From a virus, in the IMG/VR virus record IMGVR_UViG_3300035666_000015, positions 1 to 64,000 of that record: a stretch of 64,000 bases of DNA. One strand, 5' to 3'. This document shows, piece after piece, positions 27,561 to 35,712 of the stretch. The first letter of the stretch is position 1; each line of letters opens with the position of its first letter. The notes beneath the pieces are model-generated. The model did no database searches. It saw only the letters and a list, made by a program, of their open reading frames with translations, and was not told the DNA's origin. Both the position numbers and the translations under genes were made by a program.

Positions 27561-27583
27561 GTAAAAAGGCCCCCGAAGGGGCC
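27561..27583 (-). terminator. Rho-independent terminator between tail completion and tape measure genes
   Basis: Minus strand GGCCCC-TTCG-GGGGCC followed by TTTTTAC. It starts right after the stop of the 27586 gene and lies 12 nt before the tape measure ATG, so it should reduce transcription into the tape measure gene relative to the tube and capsid genes. Confidence 0.85.
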
Positions 27584-27585
27584 AG

Positions 27586-27873
27586 TTATTTTAAGCGTAC
27601 AATCGAACCATGTGCCTTGACATTAGGATTCGCTAGTACAACCTTTTCAATAAAAAATGGTGGAGCTTGCTTAGAACTTCCATTGTTCAGCTGAGATATG
27701 TACTCAACATCATTGACTATCTTGTCATTTATAAGCGCCCAACCATCTCTGGCCTTTCCAGTATTAACTGGTGTAGCAGCTTTAAGAGCTAATATTAGCT
27801 CCTTCTTAATTTTGTTTTCTAGAACACTAGCATCGAATTCAATCTTGGTCATTTTCGCTTTGCATTTCAGCAA
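27586..27873 (-). CDS. HK97 gp10-like tail completion / neck protein
   Basis: The segment ATPVNTGKARDGWAL ... VEYISQLNNGSSKQAPPFFIEKV is the core of the HK97 gp10 family: (T)PVxTGxLR then Y-xx-xxxG-t-xx-PP-F. About 85-95 aa. The start is uncertain. A perfect AGGAGGTGAT stands 8 nt before a TTG at 27873, given here; the first ATG at 27852 has no SD; a GTG at 27882 overlaps the SD. Position between chaperones and tape measure is unusual for gp10-like genes, which are more often by the connectors. Confidence 0.7.
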   Translation of the reverse strand: MLKCKAKMTKIEFDASVLENKIKKELILALKAATPVNTGKARDGWALINDKIVNDVEYISQLNNGSSKQAPPFFIEKVVLANPNVKAHGSIVRLK

Positions 27874-28141
27874 GGTTATCACCTCCTATGGCGGCTTTCG
27901 CAAACTTCCAAAAAGTAGAATTCTTAAGATTTTTGTCAGATTTCTCTGGATTATAGATTGGCTTTAAAGTGGCAAAGTATTTATCAGGAGAGCCTTTGGC
28001 ACCTAACGCTTGTAGTATTTTAGAAAAACGATCATCATCTCGCCAATCTGGAGGACGCTGCTCGAAGTAAGCCCACCATTCCAAGAATGTTTCATATGGA
28101 AGGCGGGCCCTTAGTTCATCTACGTAAGGAACCTTGAGCAA
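27839..28141 (-). CDS. Tail assembly chaperone, downstream (T-like) part
   Basis: The frame is open from just after the slip site at 28186. The TTG at 28141 has no SD, so this is almost certainly expressed only as a -1 frameshift extension of the upstream chaperone, as lambda G-T. The segment LPYETFLEWWAYFEQRPPDWRDDDRF is characteristic of T-like/DUF4035-type chaperone tails (F-xx-W-x-xYF...P-x-x-xx-D/R). The fusion would carry the tape measure to the growing tail tube. Ends acidic (SENDQD). Confidence 0.75.
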   Translation of the reverse strand: MLKVPYVDELRARLPYETFLEWWAYFEQRPPDWRDDDRFSKILQALGAKGSPDKYFATLKPIYNPEKSDKNLKNSTFWKFAKAAIGGDNLAEMQSENDQD

Positions 28142-28176
28142 GTAGGCTAACTCAAACAGAGCTAACCTATCCTCAC

Positions 28177-28602
28177 TTAAGACTTCTTTTCTTTATCTTT
28201 AACTCCTGAATACTCAAGGATAGTTTCGGACAGTTTGGACAGTTCTTCAAGCGGTAGTTGCTTCAGCGCATCAATTGTTAAGTTAGCACCATTATCCGCG
28301 CCATACTTCAATACAGTATGTACAACAGAGTAATCTTCCATATTGTCATCATCTTCGATATCCTCTAGTGTAATACCATCAAGCTCAGCCTTGGCTTTAC
28401 GCTCCAGATCTTTTTCACGTTTCTTTTGCAATAGCAGATTTTTTTCAGTCTGCGTAATTAAAAGCTTACGTATTTCATCTACCTGGTCTACAGTTAATTT
28501 ATAGATGACAAGACTGCCGTCTAAAAAGTTAACTTTCTTGCTCATGCGTTTGCCTACGAAGCTCAGAATACCTGAGTTATTATCATTTTGAAGAGATTGC
28601 AT
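28177..28602 (-). CDS. Tail assembly chaperone, upstream (G-like) part
   Basis: 141 aa, helical, charged, rich in Lys/Glu in the middle (KKREKDLERKAKAELDG), ending YSGVKDKEKKS. The position just before the tape measure block and the downstream T-like frame mark it as the G-like chaperone. ATG 28602 has GGAG 7 nt upstream; an ATG at 28545 (MSKKVNFLDGSLVIYKL) looks more like the usual start of the family and also has an AGG, so the first 19 residues are doubtful. Confidence 0.75.
   Translation of the reverse strand: MQSLQNDNNSGILSFVGKRMSKKVNFLDGSLVIYKLTVDQVDEIRKLLITQTEKNLLLQKKREKDLERKAKAELDGITLEDIEDDDNMEDYSVVHTVLKYGADNGANLTIDALKQLPLEELSKLSETILEYSGVKDKEKKS
28186..28207 (-). other. Probable programmed -1 frameshift site (G to G-T)
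   Basis: Slip tetramer A_AAG at 28189-28186, three codons before the G stop. The -1 frame opens only 2-3 codons upstream of this site and then runs through the whole T-like ORF. AGGAG at 28207-28203 lies 13 nt upstream, where an SD-like stimulator would sit. The fusion would read ...KDKEK-EVLSEDRL. Confidence 0.6.
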
Positions 28603-28807
28603 TGAAGAACTCCATTGTTTGTTTCTTTAGGCTTTCAAGTAATGAAAGTGTATTTAGTATTTCTAAATTTTTCTTGCTGTCATCAACGAAATCAGGAATG
28701 CGAGATAGTGTCTTCTCTACACTCTTGTTGATATCAAGCAGGACGTGTTTTTCAGTCACGTCCATGACATATTGCAATGTAAAATTGCCTTTATCTGGCG
28801 TAGTCAT
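28583..28807 (-). CDS. Hypothetical small protein, 74 aa, tail module
   Basis: Not recognised. Helical, moderately charged; overlaps the next chaperone gene by 20 nt and lies 4 nt after the tail tube gene. SD not evident. Synteny suggests a tail assembly accessory. Confidence 0.6.
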   Translation of the reverse strand: MTTPDKGNFTLQYVMDVTEKHVLLDINKSVEKTLSRIPDFVDDSKKNLEILNTLSLLESLKKQTMEFFNAISSK

Positions 28808-28811
28808 GATA

Positions 28812-29393
28812 TTAAACTGTGTAAGCTCCGAACATATCAGACTGCATTGACAAGGTCAACGTTCCGATGTTAGCATCAGCCAGATTAGGCTGTACAGATA
28901 CCGCTTCCAATTTACCAAAGAAGTAGTAAGAGGAGTTTTTCTTTGTACCAATACCACCAGCAGATGATGCGTAAGCAGTTGCGCCTGTGCCGGTTGGTTT
29001 TTCGTTTTGGATAGTTACACGAAATACGTGAACAATACCATCGCCGACCATTTTACCAGGAAATACGGCTGGATCCCATTGAGTACCATCATAGTTGATT
29101 TGCAACTCAAAGTTAGGAGCATCAGCTTGACCTTGAACCTGCTTAGAGGTAGCTGAGCCGAATACAGGTACGTTTACGATATTAGGCTGAATACCTAGAG
29201 TAGGGAACTCGCGGATGTTGTCAACCAACACAAAATCACCAACATCAGCAACTGCTTCGTTTGGCTGTACTTGATTTGCAAACCAAGCTTCTAATTGAGA
29301 CTTGCTGTGAGTAGATCCAGGAACAAACGCTGGATCAGTAATACCAATCGCCAAGGTAGAGTAGATACCAGCGCCTAAGTTTACGTGTGCCAT
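28812..29393 (-). CDS. Major tail (tube) protein
   Basis: 193 aa, lambda-V/TTP-like size. Features include LVDNIREFPTLGIQPNIVNVPVFG near the N-terminus and a Gly/Ala loop (TGATAYASSAGGIG). The closing strands (YYFFGKLEAVSVQPNLADANIGTLTLSMQ) are the pattern of siphovirus tube proteins in which a beta sandwich ends with ADVNT-type residues. It follows the tail terminator gene, the expected order. Confidence 0.85.
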   Translation of the reverse strand: MAHVNLGAGIYSTLAIGITDPAFVPGSTHSKSQLEAWFANQVQPNEAVADVGDFVLVDNIREFPTLGIQPNIVNVPVFGSATSKQVQGQADAPNFELQINYDGTQWDPAVFPGKMVGDGIVHVFRVTIQNEKPTGTGATAYASSAGGIGTKKNSSYYFFGKLEAVSVQPNLADANIGTLTLSMQSDMFGAYTV

Positions 29394-29780
29394 TTAGATT
29401 TCTCCAAAATGATTAAAAGGAATTGAATATATTGATCGCTCTAACGAAGGACGATCAGTATCAGCACCTAAGTGCGTTAAAGAGCCTTGCAGTAATTGCA
29501 CATGCCCTTCTGTTTTGTTAGCTAATATTGACTCTAATATGTCCGCTATTGCTGAGCTGCGATCTGGTCCTTTCCCAATCGGTACAAATATGTCGATCTT
29601 TAGTAAGCCCTTACTCAACTTAGCCCCAGCGCCGTCATCTAAAAGCACATTAATTCTGACATACTCAGTTGTATTATTTGGTACTGGTATATTAGCAGGT
29701 ACTGCAACTATATTAGTTGTCACCCACGCAGAACTAGCAAAGAACTTATAAATCGAGGAAGCAGCGTCTGAGAATTTCAT
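29394..29780 (-). CDS. Tail terminator, U-like
   Basis: 128 aa. The core TTEYVRINVLLDDGAGAKLSKGLLKIDIFVPIGKGPDRSSAIADILESIL follows the tail-terminator plan: strand, Gly turn, strand IDIFVP, G, helix A-x-IAD. It would cap the finished tube and join it to the head connector. The stop is one base before the tube ATG. Confidence 0.72.
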   Translation of the reverse strand: MKFSDAASSIYKFFASSAWVTTNIVAVPANIPVPNNTTEYVRINVLLDDGAGAKLSKGLLKIDIFVPIGKGPDRSSAIADILESILANKTEGHVQLLQGSLTHLGADTDRPSLERSIYSIPFNHFGEI

Positions 29781-30121
29781 AGAAACACCTCTACTAATGT
29801 GACAAAGCGGCCTTGTGTAATAATATTACCAATTTGCCATGTGACACCTTTGATTACCAACTCATTAACATATTTGAGGTCAGTGGTCTCTATCAATACT
29901 TGTTTTTTAGTTATCTGCTTGCTTTTTGAACCAGCATCTAATTCCACAATTCTAACATTAGTTTCAGTAACAGTAGGTGTTGTAGTTACACCGGTGTTAA
30001 AGTCAAATTGTGGAGGAGTGTTGCTTTTCAAAGCGCCTGTTTCAGCCAGATCACCTATCAGATTAAAAGCCAGATCAATACTATCTTCTATCAGCTTTTT
30101 GAAACTCAATTTCGCCTCCAT
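29777..30121 (-). CDS. Head-tail joining (neck) protein, putative
   Basis: 114 aa, position-based call between the gp6-like connector and the tail terminator. The fold order (helix, then strands KQVLIETTDLKYVNELVIKGVTWQIGNI) resembles stopper-type joining proteins, where a short barrel ends with a W-x-I/V strand. Overlaps both neighbours by 4-16 nt. Confidence 0.6.
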   Translation of the reverse strand: MEAKLSFKKLIEDSIDLAFNLIGDLAETGALKSNTPPQFDFNTGVTTTPTVTETNVRIVELDAGSKSKQITKKQVLIETTDLKYVNELVIKGVTWQIGNIITQGRFVTLVEVFL

Positions 30122-30588
30122 ACAAGCCCTACAGAAGGTCCACTCAGTAAATCTCCAAGCTTCCTGGTTATATCGCCAGGCATCTTTTCGACGTTTCTAA
30201 TACCACTGAGTGAAATCGGCCCTATGCTTATAGAAGATGCCGTAGCACCCCTAGTAGGAACTTGTTGGAGTAAGTGAAATGCAAGCTCAAATACAGCTTC
30301 TACATATCTTTCAGGAATATTGTCTAATGACACGTATATCCCTTTAGTTCTATCTAAGTATTCACCGACTCTTGGAAACGGAAATATTTGGTCTACTTCT
30401 TTTATGTAGCCCTTATATGATAGCTCTGACAACTGCTGCGCAGCACTGACCAATGCCTTCTCTCGATCCGCTTCTGAGAAGGTTTCCCAAGCATCAGAAG
30501 CAGTTCTTGATAAAAAGTAATTGTCAGCCTCAAGCAATGTCACTGGAGCGTTTCCTCCAACCAATTGTAGGAAGCTAGACGGATACAT
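30106..30588 (-). CDS. Head completion / connector adaptor, gp6-like
   Basis: 160 aa. Pattern of the gp6/DnaT-like adaptor family: SDAWETFSEADREKALVSAAQQLSEL near residue 30, then IFPFPRVGEYL, NIPERYVEAVFELAFHLLQ. It should dock under the portal and prepare the site for the neck. One nt separates it from the major capsid stop. Confidence 0.78.
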   Translation of the reverse strand: MYPSSFLQLVGGNAPVTLLEADNYFLSRTASDAWETFSEADREKALVSAAQQLSELSYKGYIKEVDQIFPFPRVGEYLDRTKGIYVSLDNIPERYVEAVFELAFHLLQQVPTRGATASSISIGPISLSGIRNVEKMPGDITRKLGDLLSGPSVGLVWRRN

Positions 30589-30589
30589 A

Positions 30590-31822
30590 TTATGAGTGGA
30601 AGATTGGCAGAATACCTAAGTTAAGCACAGAAGTAGCCTTACGTGCCCACAAACCAGCAGCTGCAGCGTTGGTCATATCAAACGCAGCATCTTCAACTTG
30701 TACCAAGGTGGAGTTATGGTCTTTAACACCTTTGTAACTTGCGTTAGAAGCAAATGCATCTTCTGGACCATCCCAAGAGTAACCGGTAGGGTGGTAGATG
30801 TATCCCCAACGATACCACAAGTCGGTAGTACCACCACCTTTGAAGGAGGAAGCTTTACGATCGATTTCAATGTCGTCAGGTACACTCAAAGGTGTGAACA
30901 ACAAAGAACCAGCACGCATTACAAAACTTGTAAAAGGGCCAGTGATGTCTGCACCTGCGCCTGTAGCAATTTTATTACGAATTGCTAAAGACAAGTTAGA
31001 AGACGATTCACGACTTGGTAGCAACCGGAATTTACCTTGGAAGATGGTTTCAAAATCGACTTCACCATCAGTAACACGATCACTATCAACCAGGTTTGCA
31101 GAACGTAAAGACGCCATCAAACGAGGAGAGCAAGTGAGATAATAGTAAGGATCTTCCAGATCTTTCCAGGCTTTACCAATTGCTTGCAAGAAACCTTCAG
31201 CACGAGCAGCACCTTGAGTAGCGGCAGACGCATCTACGATAGCTTGAGATGCACCCAAATCTACGTAAAATCCGTAACGGTTGTAGTCCGCACTGTCAGC
31301 CAAGCTAGTAGGAGTGTCAAAAGTTTGACCGCCTAAGCCTGCAGCACCTCCGATAGAACCGGCACCACGCATGATTTCGGACAAAGCCACACCTTTCAAT
31401 AGTGCAAATAGTGCTTGGTTTTGGTCGTCAGTACGAGTTTGTACGAAGTCTTTAGCCAACTTCTGTAAACCGTCTTGTTGGGTCACAACTTGAGCCATGT
31501 TCAATTTACGACCACCGTTAGAACGGACAGTTTTAATGTATTTGGCCATTGAAGACTCATAGTTAGTGAATTCACCATCTGCTGAATCAGTCAAACTGAC
31601 TACGTTAACTTTTGGGCTTAACGGTTTGAACCAACGCATTTGACCGATATAAGTCTCAGTGTTTGGATCAACTTGTGGTGGATTGTTTGTAATAATCCCA
31701 CTGTTGATTATTTGTTTAGCAGATGTATATTCTTCATCTACGTACATACCAATCGCTTCTTGCAATTGGTCGATATTGGTAGCACCCGCTACTGGGGTAT
31801 GTGAAAACTGTGTTGCAGCCAT
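30590..31822 (-). CDS. Major capsid protein
   Basis: 410 aa, straight after the scaffold and before the connector. Contains DPYYYLTCSPRLMASLR (the P-domain helix) and the strand region SVPDDIEIDRKASSFKGGGTTDLWYRWGYIYHPTGYSWDGP, a pattern typical of capsid proteins from phages with DUF4055 portals. HK97 fold is assumed. No protease gene is seen; with a separate scaffold gene, the head is probably of the scaffold-release type. Confidence 0.88.
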   Translation of the reverse strand: MAATQFSHTPVAGATNIDQLQEAIGMYVDEEYTSAKQIINSGIITNNPPQVDPNTETYIGQMRWFKPLSPKVNVVSLTDSADGEFTNYESSMAKYIKTVRSNGGRKLNMAQVVTQQDGLQKLAKDFVQTRTDDQNQALFALLKGVALSEIMRGAGSIGGAAGLGGQTFDTPTSLADSADYNRYGFYVDLGASQAIVDASAATQGAARAEGFLQAIGKAWKDLEDPYYYLTCSPRLMASLRSANLVDSDRVTDGEVDFETIFQGKFRLLPSRESSSNLSLAIRNKIATGAGADITGPFTSFVMRAGSLLFTPLSVPDDIEIDRKASSFKGGGTTDLWYRWGYIYHPTGYSWDGPEDAFASNASYKGVKDHNSTLVQVEDAAFDMTNAAAAGLWARKATSVLNLGILPIFHS

Positions 31823-31827
31823 TTAAA

Positions 31828-32487
31828 TTATCCTCTTTGTCTACGGATTTCTCCGCTTTTAATTTTGGCGAGTAACTCATTCTGAGCTAAATCACCGACT
31901 TTTGTAGATGTACTTGTTGTCGTTGACGAAGAATTTCCTTGCGAAAATCCTGCTGAAGTTGTCGGTTTGAATAAGTAATCATTGTCAGGATCTTGTCTAT
32001 AATCTCTTATGACTTGTTCCAATGGTTTTCCTGAACTATGAATCCAAAGACCTTTGTCGTCTTGCGAAAATTGTTCACGTAACTCAACCAAAGCAGTGTT
32101 ATGAGCTTTAGTAGACTTGAACTCAAGGCCTGCTAGTGCCATTGTAAGTTCTTTGTCACGGGATGCAAGAGCACGCTCACGCTCCAGTTGGCTCTTTTCA
32201 CGTTCGGCAGTCTCCCGCTTCAAACGTTCATCAGCTAGTCGGGCTTCATACGCCTCTTTTAGCTTACCTTCTTCTTCGAGCTTCTTGATTGCTGCCTGTC
32301 TTTGTTCTTCTTCATAAGCTTCCAGCTTTTCCTTTAGAGCCGCCTGCTCAGCGTTCAAGGTATCGCGCTCTTGATAAACATTATCAAGCTTGCCTTTGAT
32401 AGGGGCTAAACGCTCTTGTACGCGGGTTTCAATAAGAGCATCTAGCTCTTCTTTTGACATTTCAATTTTATTTTCGTTTTCAGACAT
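31828..32487 (-). CDS. Capsid scaffolding protein (gp20/DUF4355-like)
   Basis: 219 aa: acidic start, long coiled coil from about residue 30 to 115 (EERQAAIKKLEEEGKL, ADERLKRETAEREKSQLERERAL), globular HSSGKPLEQVIRDYRQDPDNDYLFK, a Ser/Thr linker, and a basic tail (IKSGEIRRQRG) of the sort that binds capsid protein. Directly upstream of the capsid gene. Confidence 0.85.
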   Translation of the reverse strand: MSENENKIEMSKEELDALIETRVQERLAPIKGKLDNVYQERDTLNAEQAALKEKLEAYEEEQRQAAIKKLEEEGKLKEAYEARLADERLKRETAEREKSQLERERALASRDKELTMALAGLEFKSTKAHNTALVELREQFSQDDKGLWIHSSGKPLEQVIRDYRQDPDNDYLFKPTTSAGFSQGNSSSTTTSTSTKVGDLAQNELLAKIKSGEIRRQRG

Positions 32488-32528
32488 TTTTAGTACTCAT
32501 TTGACGGACACAGTCCATAGACTAAACA

Positions 32529-33980
32529 TTAGCCTACACCATAAAAGTAGAGATCATTATCAAAGTTTTCTGGGACTTCACGAAGAATATCATCCTTCTT
32601 GAGTATATCAGAATCCTCTATAACACGACCTCCGATCTTAGACTTACCCGCAACAGGGATAAGCCCTTTTTCAATAGCCTCGTTCAAGTAACTGTCATAT
32701 GTTTCTTTTGGCAGTCCTCTGGCTAACATTTCATCTAACACACTCTTGAATATATTACGATCCATTGCATTAGCGTAAATGCCTCTCAATGCTTTTCTAG
32801 CATCCAGCATATCAGAGACATTAGTAAAGAAAGCATCATGAATTGTAGAAGTAGGGATATCATTCTTACTTCCCCAAATATGGAATTGCTTCACTAGTGT
32901 AGCATCATTACTGTGGTTCAAGTTAACAGCATACGCTGTACGAGCTTTTGTCACATCAGCTATGTCATTAATTTTACCACTCTTATTCAATAGTTCTTCC
33001 CACCAATTTAAGCTTGTTTTCTGTGGTATTTGAAGAATATTTGTAGTCCACTCACCGTTAGCATTCTTATACAGCAACTTCTCTTCAAAGCTTTGAGTGA
33101 AATTCTGTTCAAGTACTTTTCCATCAAAATTTACAGAAGGAACGTTGGTCCATGCCTTAGGAAGTTTGTTTGCTTTAAACAATTCTACTTCAAAGAGTTT
33201 CAATTCTTTAAATAGTTGTCGTTTTCTTATAGCTGATAGACTGGTCAATGCACCAATATTTGGCACAGTAATTTCCATTTTCAAATACTTACCACCAGTA
33301 CGTCTTGCTACAGGTGCTGGAACACCTTCAAGCATTTGTCTAAGTGGTGCATCTTCAGACCACCAATTAAATCGTTCAAGCAACTGGGCTGATACAGATT
33401 TATTTCTTGGCAATCCCAATAACTCACTCAATCGTGCTGGTAACTTGTAACCAGTCTTAGCTTCTCCAACAACTTGCTGCTTACCTAAAGTTTTCCAATC
33501 AAAATCGCTATCAGATGGTTTAGCTTCTTTTAAATAAGACTCAGCCAATCTTCCGAAAAACTTTGTGAAATCTTTAAGAATTGGGACTTGTTCGCCTAGA
33601 TGCTCACTCATGATCTTAGCCACAGCTTTGAAGTCATTCGGAGTGATTACTTGATCGTAACTAGCAGACATCTTATCAAGAACTGCTCTGGTTTTATTAT
33701 CTAGGAAGAACAATTCCTCCATTATCTCATCACCAGGTTGTAAGCCTTTATCAAAGATATCTTTTACATCTTGTCGTAACTGTTTCAGTTCTGCTGTCGT
33801 TTCTGGATCGAATCTTTCGTATCTAGCAGCTCTAGCTGATATCTCGTTTAATACCTTATCACGGCTATCAGCGGTAACAACTAGTGTATTTTCTTTCTTA
33901 CCAAGAACCTTACCGAGCTTGCCTTCGACATTTAGGATGCCGGTACGTTCTCCTGCTCCGTACAGCGTGACCATATTTTG
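32529..33980 (-). CDS. MuF-RNA polymerase fusion, exon 4 (motif B end to C-terminus)
   Basis: Last 483 residues of the protein begun at 39278. It starts QNMVTLYGAGERTG (second half of motif B; Tyr about residue 1096 of the joined protein) and reaches motif C TIHDAFFTN (Asp about 1471), preceded by AYAVNLNHSNDATLVKQF, which is the catalytic-palm helix. About 380 residues separate motif B from C, twice the T7 spacing and nearer to N4 vRNAP as I recall. The final acidic 90 residues have no motif. ATG 33974 has no SD and would cut motif B, so this is an exon. Confidence 0.9.
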   Translation of the reverse strand, partial: QNMVTLYGAGERTGILNVEGKLGKVLGKKENTLVVTADSRDKVLNEISARAARYERFDPETTAELKQLRQDVKDIFDKGLQPGDEIMEELFFLDNKTRAVLDKMSASYDQVITPNDFKAVAKIMSEHLGEQVPILKDFTKFFGRLAESYLKEAKPSDSDFDWKTLGKQQVVGEAKTGYKLPARLSELLGLPRNKSVSAQLLERFNWWSEDAPLRQMLEGVPAPVARRTGGKYLKMEITVPNIGALTSLSAIRKRQLFKELKLFEVELFKANKLPKAWTNVPSVNFDGKVLEQNFTQSFEEKLLYKNANGEWTTNILQIPQKTSLNWWEELLNKSGKINDIADVTKARTAYAVNLNHSNDATLVKQFHIWGSKNDIPTSTIHDAFFTNVSDMLDARKALRGIYANAMDRNIFKSVLDEMLARGLPKETYDSYLNEAIEKGLIPVAGKSKIGGRVIEDSDILKKDDILREVPENFDNDLYFYGVG

Positions 33981-34231
33981 CGTATGTTCGCATTAACTCG
34001 CTACGTTAATACCGAATCCTCATAAAAATAGAAAATTCTGCTCTATATTCCTACAGAGTTCGGACTATATCTTGCGCAATTGCGCTCCCGCGCTTCCCAG
34101 ATGCTATCTGGTACGTCTTTCGACTAGTCTCTACACCTTCAAGATATCATTAACGATATCTAGCTTGGCTCGGTATTGTCCGTTCTGGATATCCACCGAA
34201 TTCACGGGATTTTAGAAGACCCAATTTGTCA
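33981..34231 (-). ncRNA. Group I intron 3 in the MuF-RNA polymerase gene
   Basis: 251 nt, no ORF. P (GTGAATTCGGTGGA), Q (ACAATACCGAGCCAAGC), R (GGTGTAGAGACTA), S (AAGATATAGTCCGA) are all present in order. P1: exon GAAGGCU with guide GGGUCUUC, ending in the U.G wobble; P10 CAA with UUG. It joins Lys-Ala to Gln-Asn-Met in motif B, the same site as the intron at 4808-5058. Confidence 0.93.
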
Positions 34232-34388
34232 AGCCTTCGCAGCCTTCCTGAGATCAATCTCAGTTAAGCCAAATCTTTCATTCATCTTTTTGAAACGAGG
34301 ATCGTTAAATGTTAATCTAGCGATCTCATCATACCCTTTTGTTATACGTTCGCCCAGTTTTTTCCAATCCGTATTTGGTAAATAGTCC
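34232..34388 (-). CDS. MuF-RNA polymerase fusion, exon 3 (motif B start)
   Basis: About 52 residues: DYLPNTDWKKLGER... then ...LTEIDLRKAAKA, ending with motif B R1084xxxK1088. The 5' end is assigned by frame: the joint to exon 2 must add one base, and the site must follow a G. Position 34388 fits, 34364 is an alternative that removes eight residues. The first 23-47 nt overlap the end of the HNH gene in another frame. Confidence 0.82.
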
Positions 34389-34992
34389 CGCTGTTACACC
34401 CAAATAGATTGGCGATTTCTCTGTCACTTACGCAACTCTCAATTAACGATTTAATCTTAACAACGTCTTCCCTACACAATTTAGGTCTGTTATCACGTAG
34501 CGGTGGGAGAGCACACAAGGGCTCTACATGTTTCCAAGCTCTACCAACTCTAATATTAGAAATTGTCCCTACACTGACACATAATGTATCTGCTAAACTC
34601 TGGGGACCAGCACCCTCTAGAAGCGCTAACTTGATCTCAGAAACCAATGCTTCATCGAGCTTGGCGTGTTTCATCTTTGATCCCCGCTGCATTAATCCTG
34701 TATCATATGCATGTTGCGTATTAGCGGAAGCGGTGCACCATTCTAGATTGTCAGCGTTATTATTTAGCTTGTTTCCGTCTAGATGATTTACATAAGGTAG
34801 CTTCTGTGGGTTGTCACAATAAAGGGTAGCTACCATCCGATGTACTCTGAATGATTCTTTGAGATAAGAGTCATATAAGCAGAGGTATCCTCCTTGATTC
34901 TTGAAAGTCTTCCGCACCTTATTTGTTGTTAAGTTTATAACAGTTCCATCTTTCGACACCCCGTATGGTGTATCTAAGTACTGCTTTGGCAT
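34342..34992 (-). CDS. HNH homing endonuclease in intron 2, with tandem HTH repeats
   Basis: 216 aa from the ATG at 34992 (TGGAGCATTT upstream; an ATG at 35007 has no SD). The N-terminal NUMOD4-like part is followed by an HNH core: FRVHRMVATLYC, LPYVNHLDGNKLNNNADNLEW. Two copies of a helix-turn-helix then end IRVGRAWKHV and IRIGKNWANV. It would cut intronless alleles and spread the intron. Its stop codon lies beyond the 3' splice site, inside exon 3. Confidence 0.9.
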   Translation of the reverse strand: MPKQYLDTPYGVSKDGTVINLTTNKVRKTFKNQGGYLCLYDSYLKESFRVHRMVATLYCDNPQKLPYVNHLDGNKLNNNADNLEWCTASANTQHAYDTGLMQRGSKMKHAKLDEALVSEIKLALLEGAGPQSLADTLCVSVGTISNIRVGRAWKHVEPLCALPPLRDNRPKLCREDVVKIKSLIESCVSDREIANLFGCNSGTIYQIRIGKNWANV

Positions 34993-35205
34993 AAATGCTC
35001 CAGTCATGTATTGAGAATTCTCATAGTTACCTATAAGATCAGACTATATCTTACGTCCGTGTTCCCGTGTTTCGAATCACATGGATCCTACGTATTTCTA
35101 CTAGTCGTTGCACTACTCTTCATGCACATCTTGTGCGAATAGCTCAGTATTGTCCACTAGGGAGTTCCACTGAATTAACGGGATTTATAGAGACCATATA
35201 TGTTT
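34389..35205 (-). ncRNA. Group I intron 2 in the MuF-RNA polymerase gene, HNH-bearing
   Basis: About 817 nt. Core: P (TTAATTCAGTGGAA), Q (ACAATACTGAGC), R (GTGCAACGACTA), S (AAGATATAGTCTGA), all between 35010 and 35180; the HNH gene lies downstream of S. P1: exon AGAGGCU with guide GGUCUCU and U.G at the cut. It interrupts the gene about 29 residues after the motif A aspartate. The 3' end is less certain (34389 or 34365). Confidence 0.9.
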
Positions 35206-35712
35206 AGCCTCTGTTTCTGAGAAGTAGGAACCACATTGCTCAATTCAGCTAACTTCTTATTTCTAGTAGTTATCGCAATAATCTGAGCGCCTGATGATGA
35301 GGCATCTTGCTCAAGAGCTAATGAAGTCATGTACTCAGATAACGTTTCCAGATTCTTTTTAGAGTATGGAGTATTTAGATTCTTAGATTTTAGATACGAA
35401 TCTATTTTAGTAGTTTCGATAGCTAATCTAAAGAATTTACCAAGCTCCTCTCCTTCAATCTTTTTAACAACATCGTTATCAAGCAATTCACGAATATCTT
35501 GAGGCTTGCCTCTAAGTGCTTTGCTACCTATCGACACAAGAGTCTCCCGCCACTTATCAGCGATCTTCTGTCTACCAGTAACAGATAATGAGTTGTAGGC
35601 ACCTTCAAAATCAGTACTAAGACCTCCTAAGAATCCACCAACTTGATCATTAAAATTCTTGAAAGCCTTTACACTGAATGCTTTTGGTTTTTCAGTATTT
35701 AAGAATGGTCTA
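35206..35712 (-). CDS. MuF-RNA polymerase fusion, exon 2 (motif A)
   Basis: 169 residues. Begins RPFLNTEKPKAFSVKAF and ends with motif A and its follow-on, LALEQDASSSGAQIIAITTRNKKLAELSNVVP. The catalytic Asp is about residue 1004; T7 has DGSCSGIQHFSAMLRD here. The open frame extends upstream past the GTG at 35537 without an SD to the splice site, which supports exon status. Confidence 0.9.

Noticed and set aside
33972-33974. ATG at 33974 as a true gene start
   Set aside because: It would begin in the middle of polymerase motif B, has no SD, and group I intron core elements and P1 lie directly upstream.
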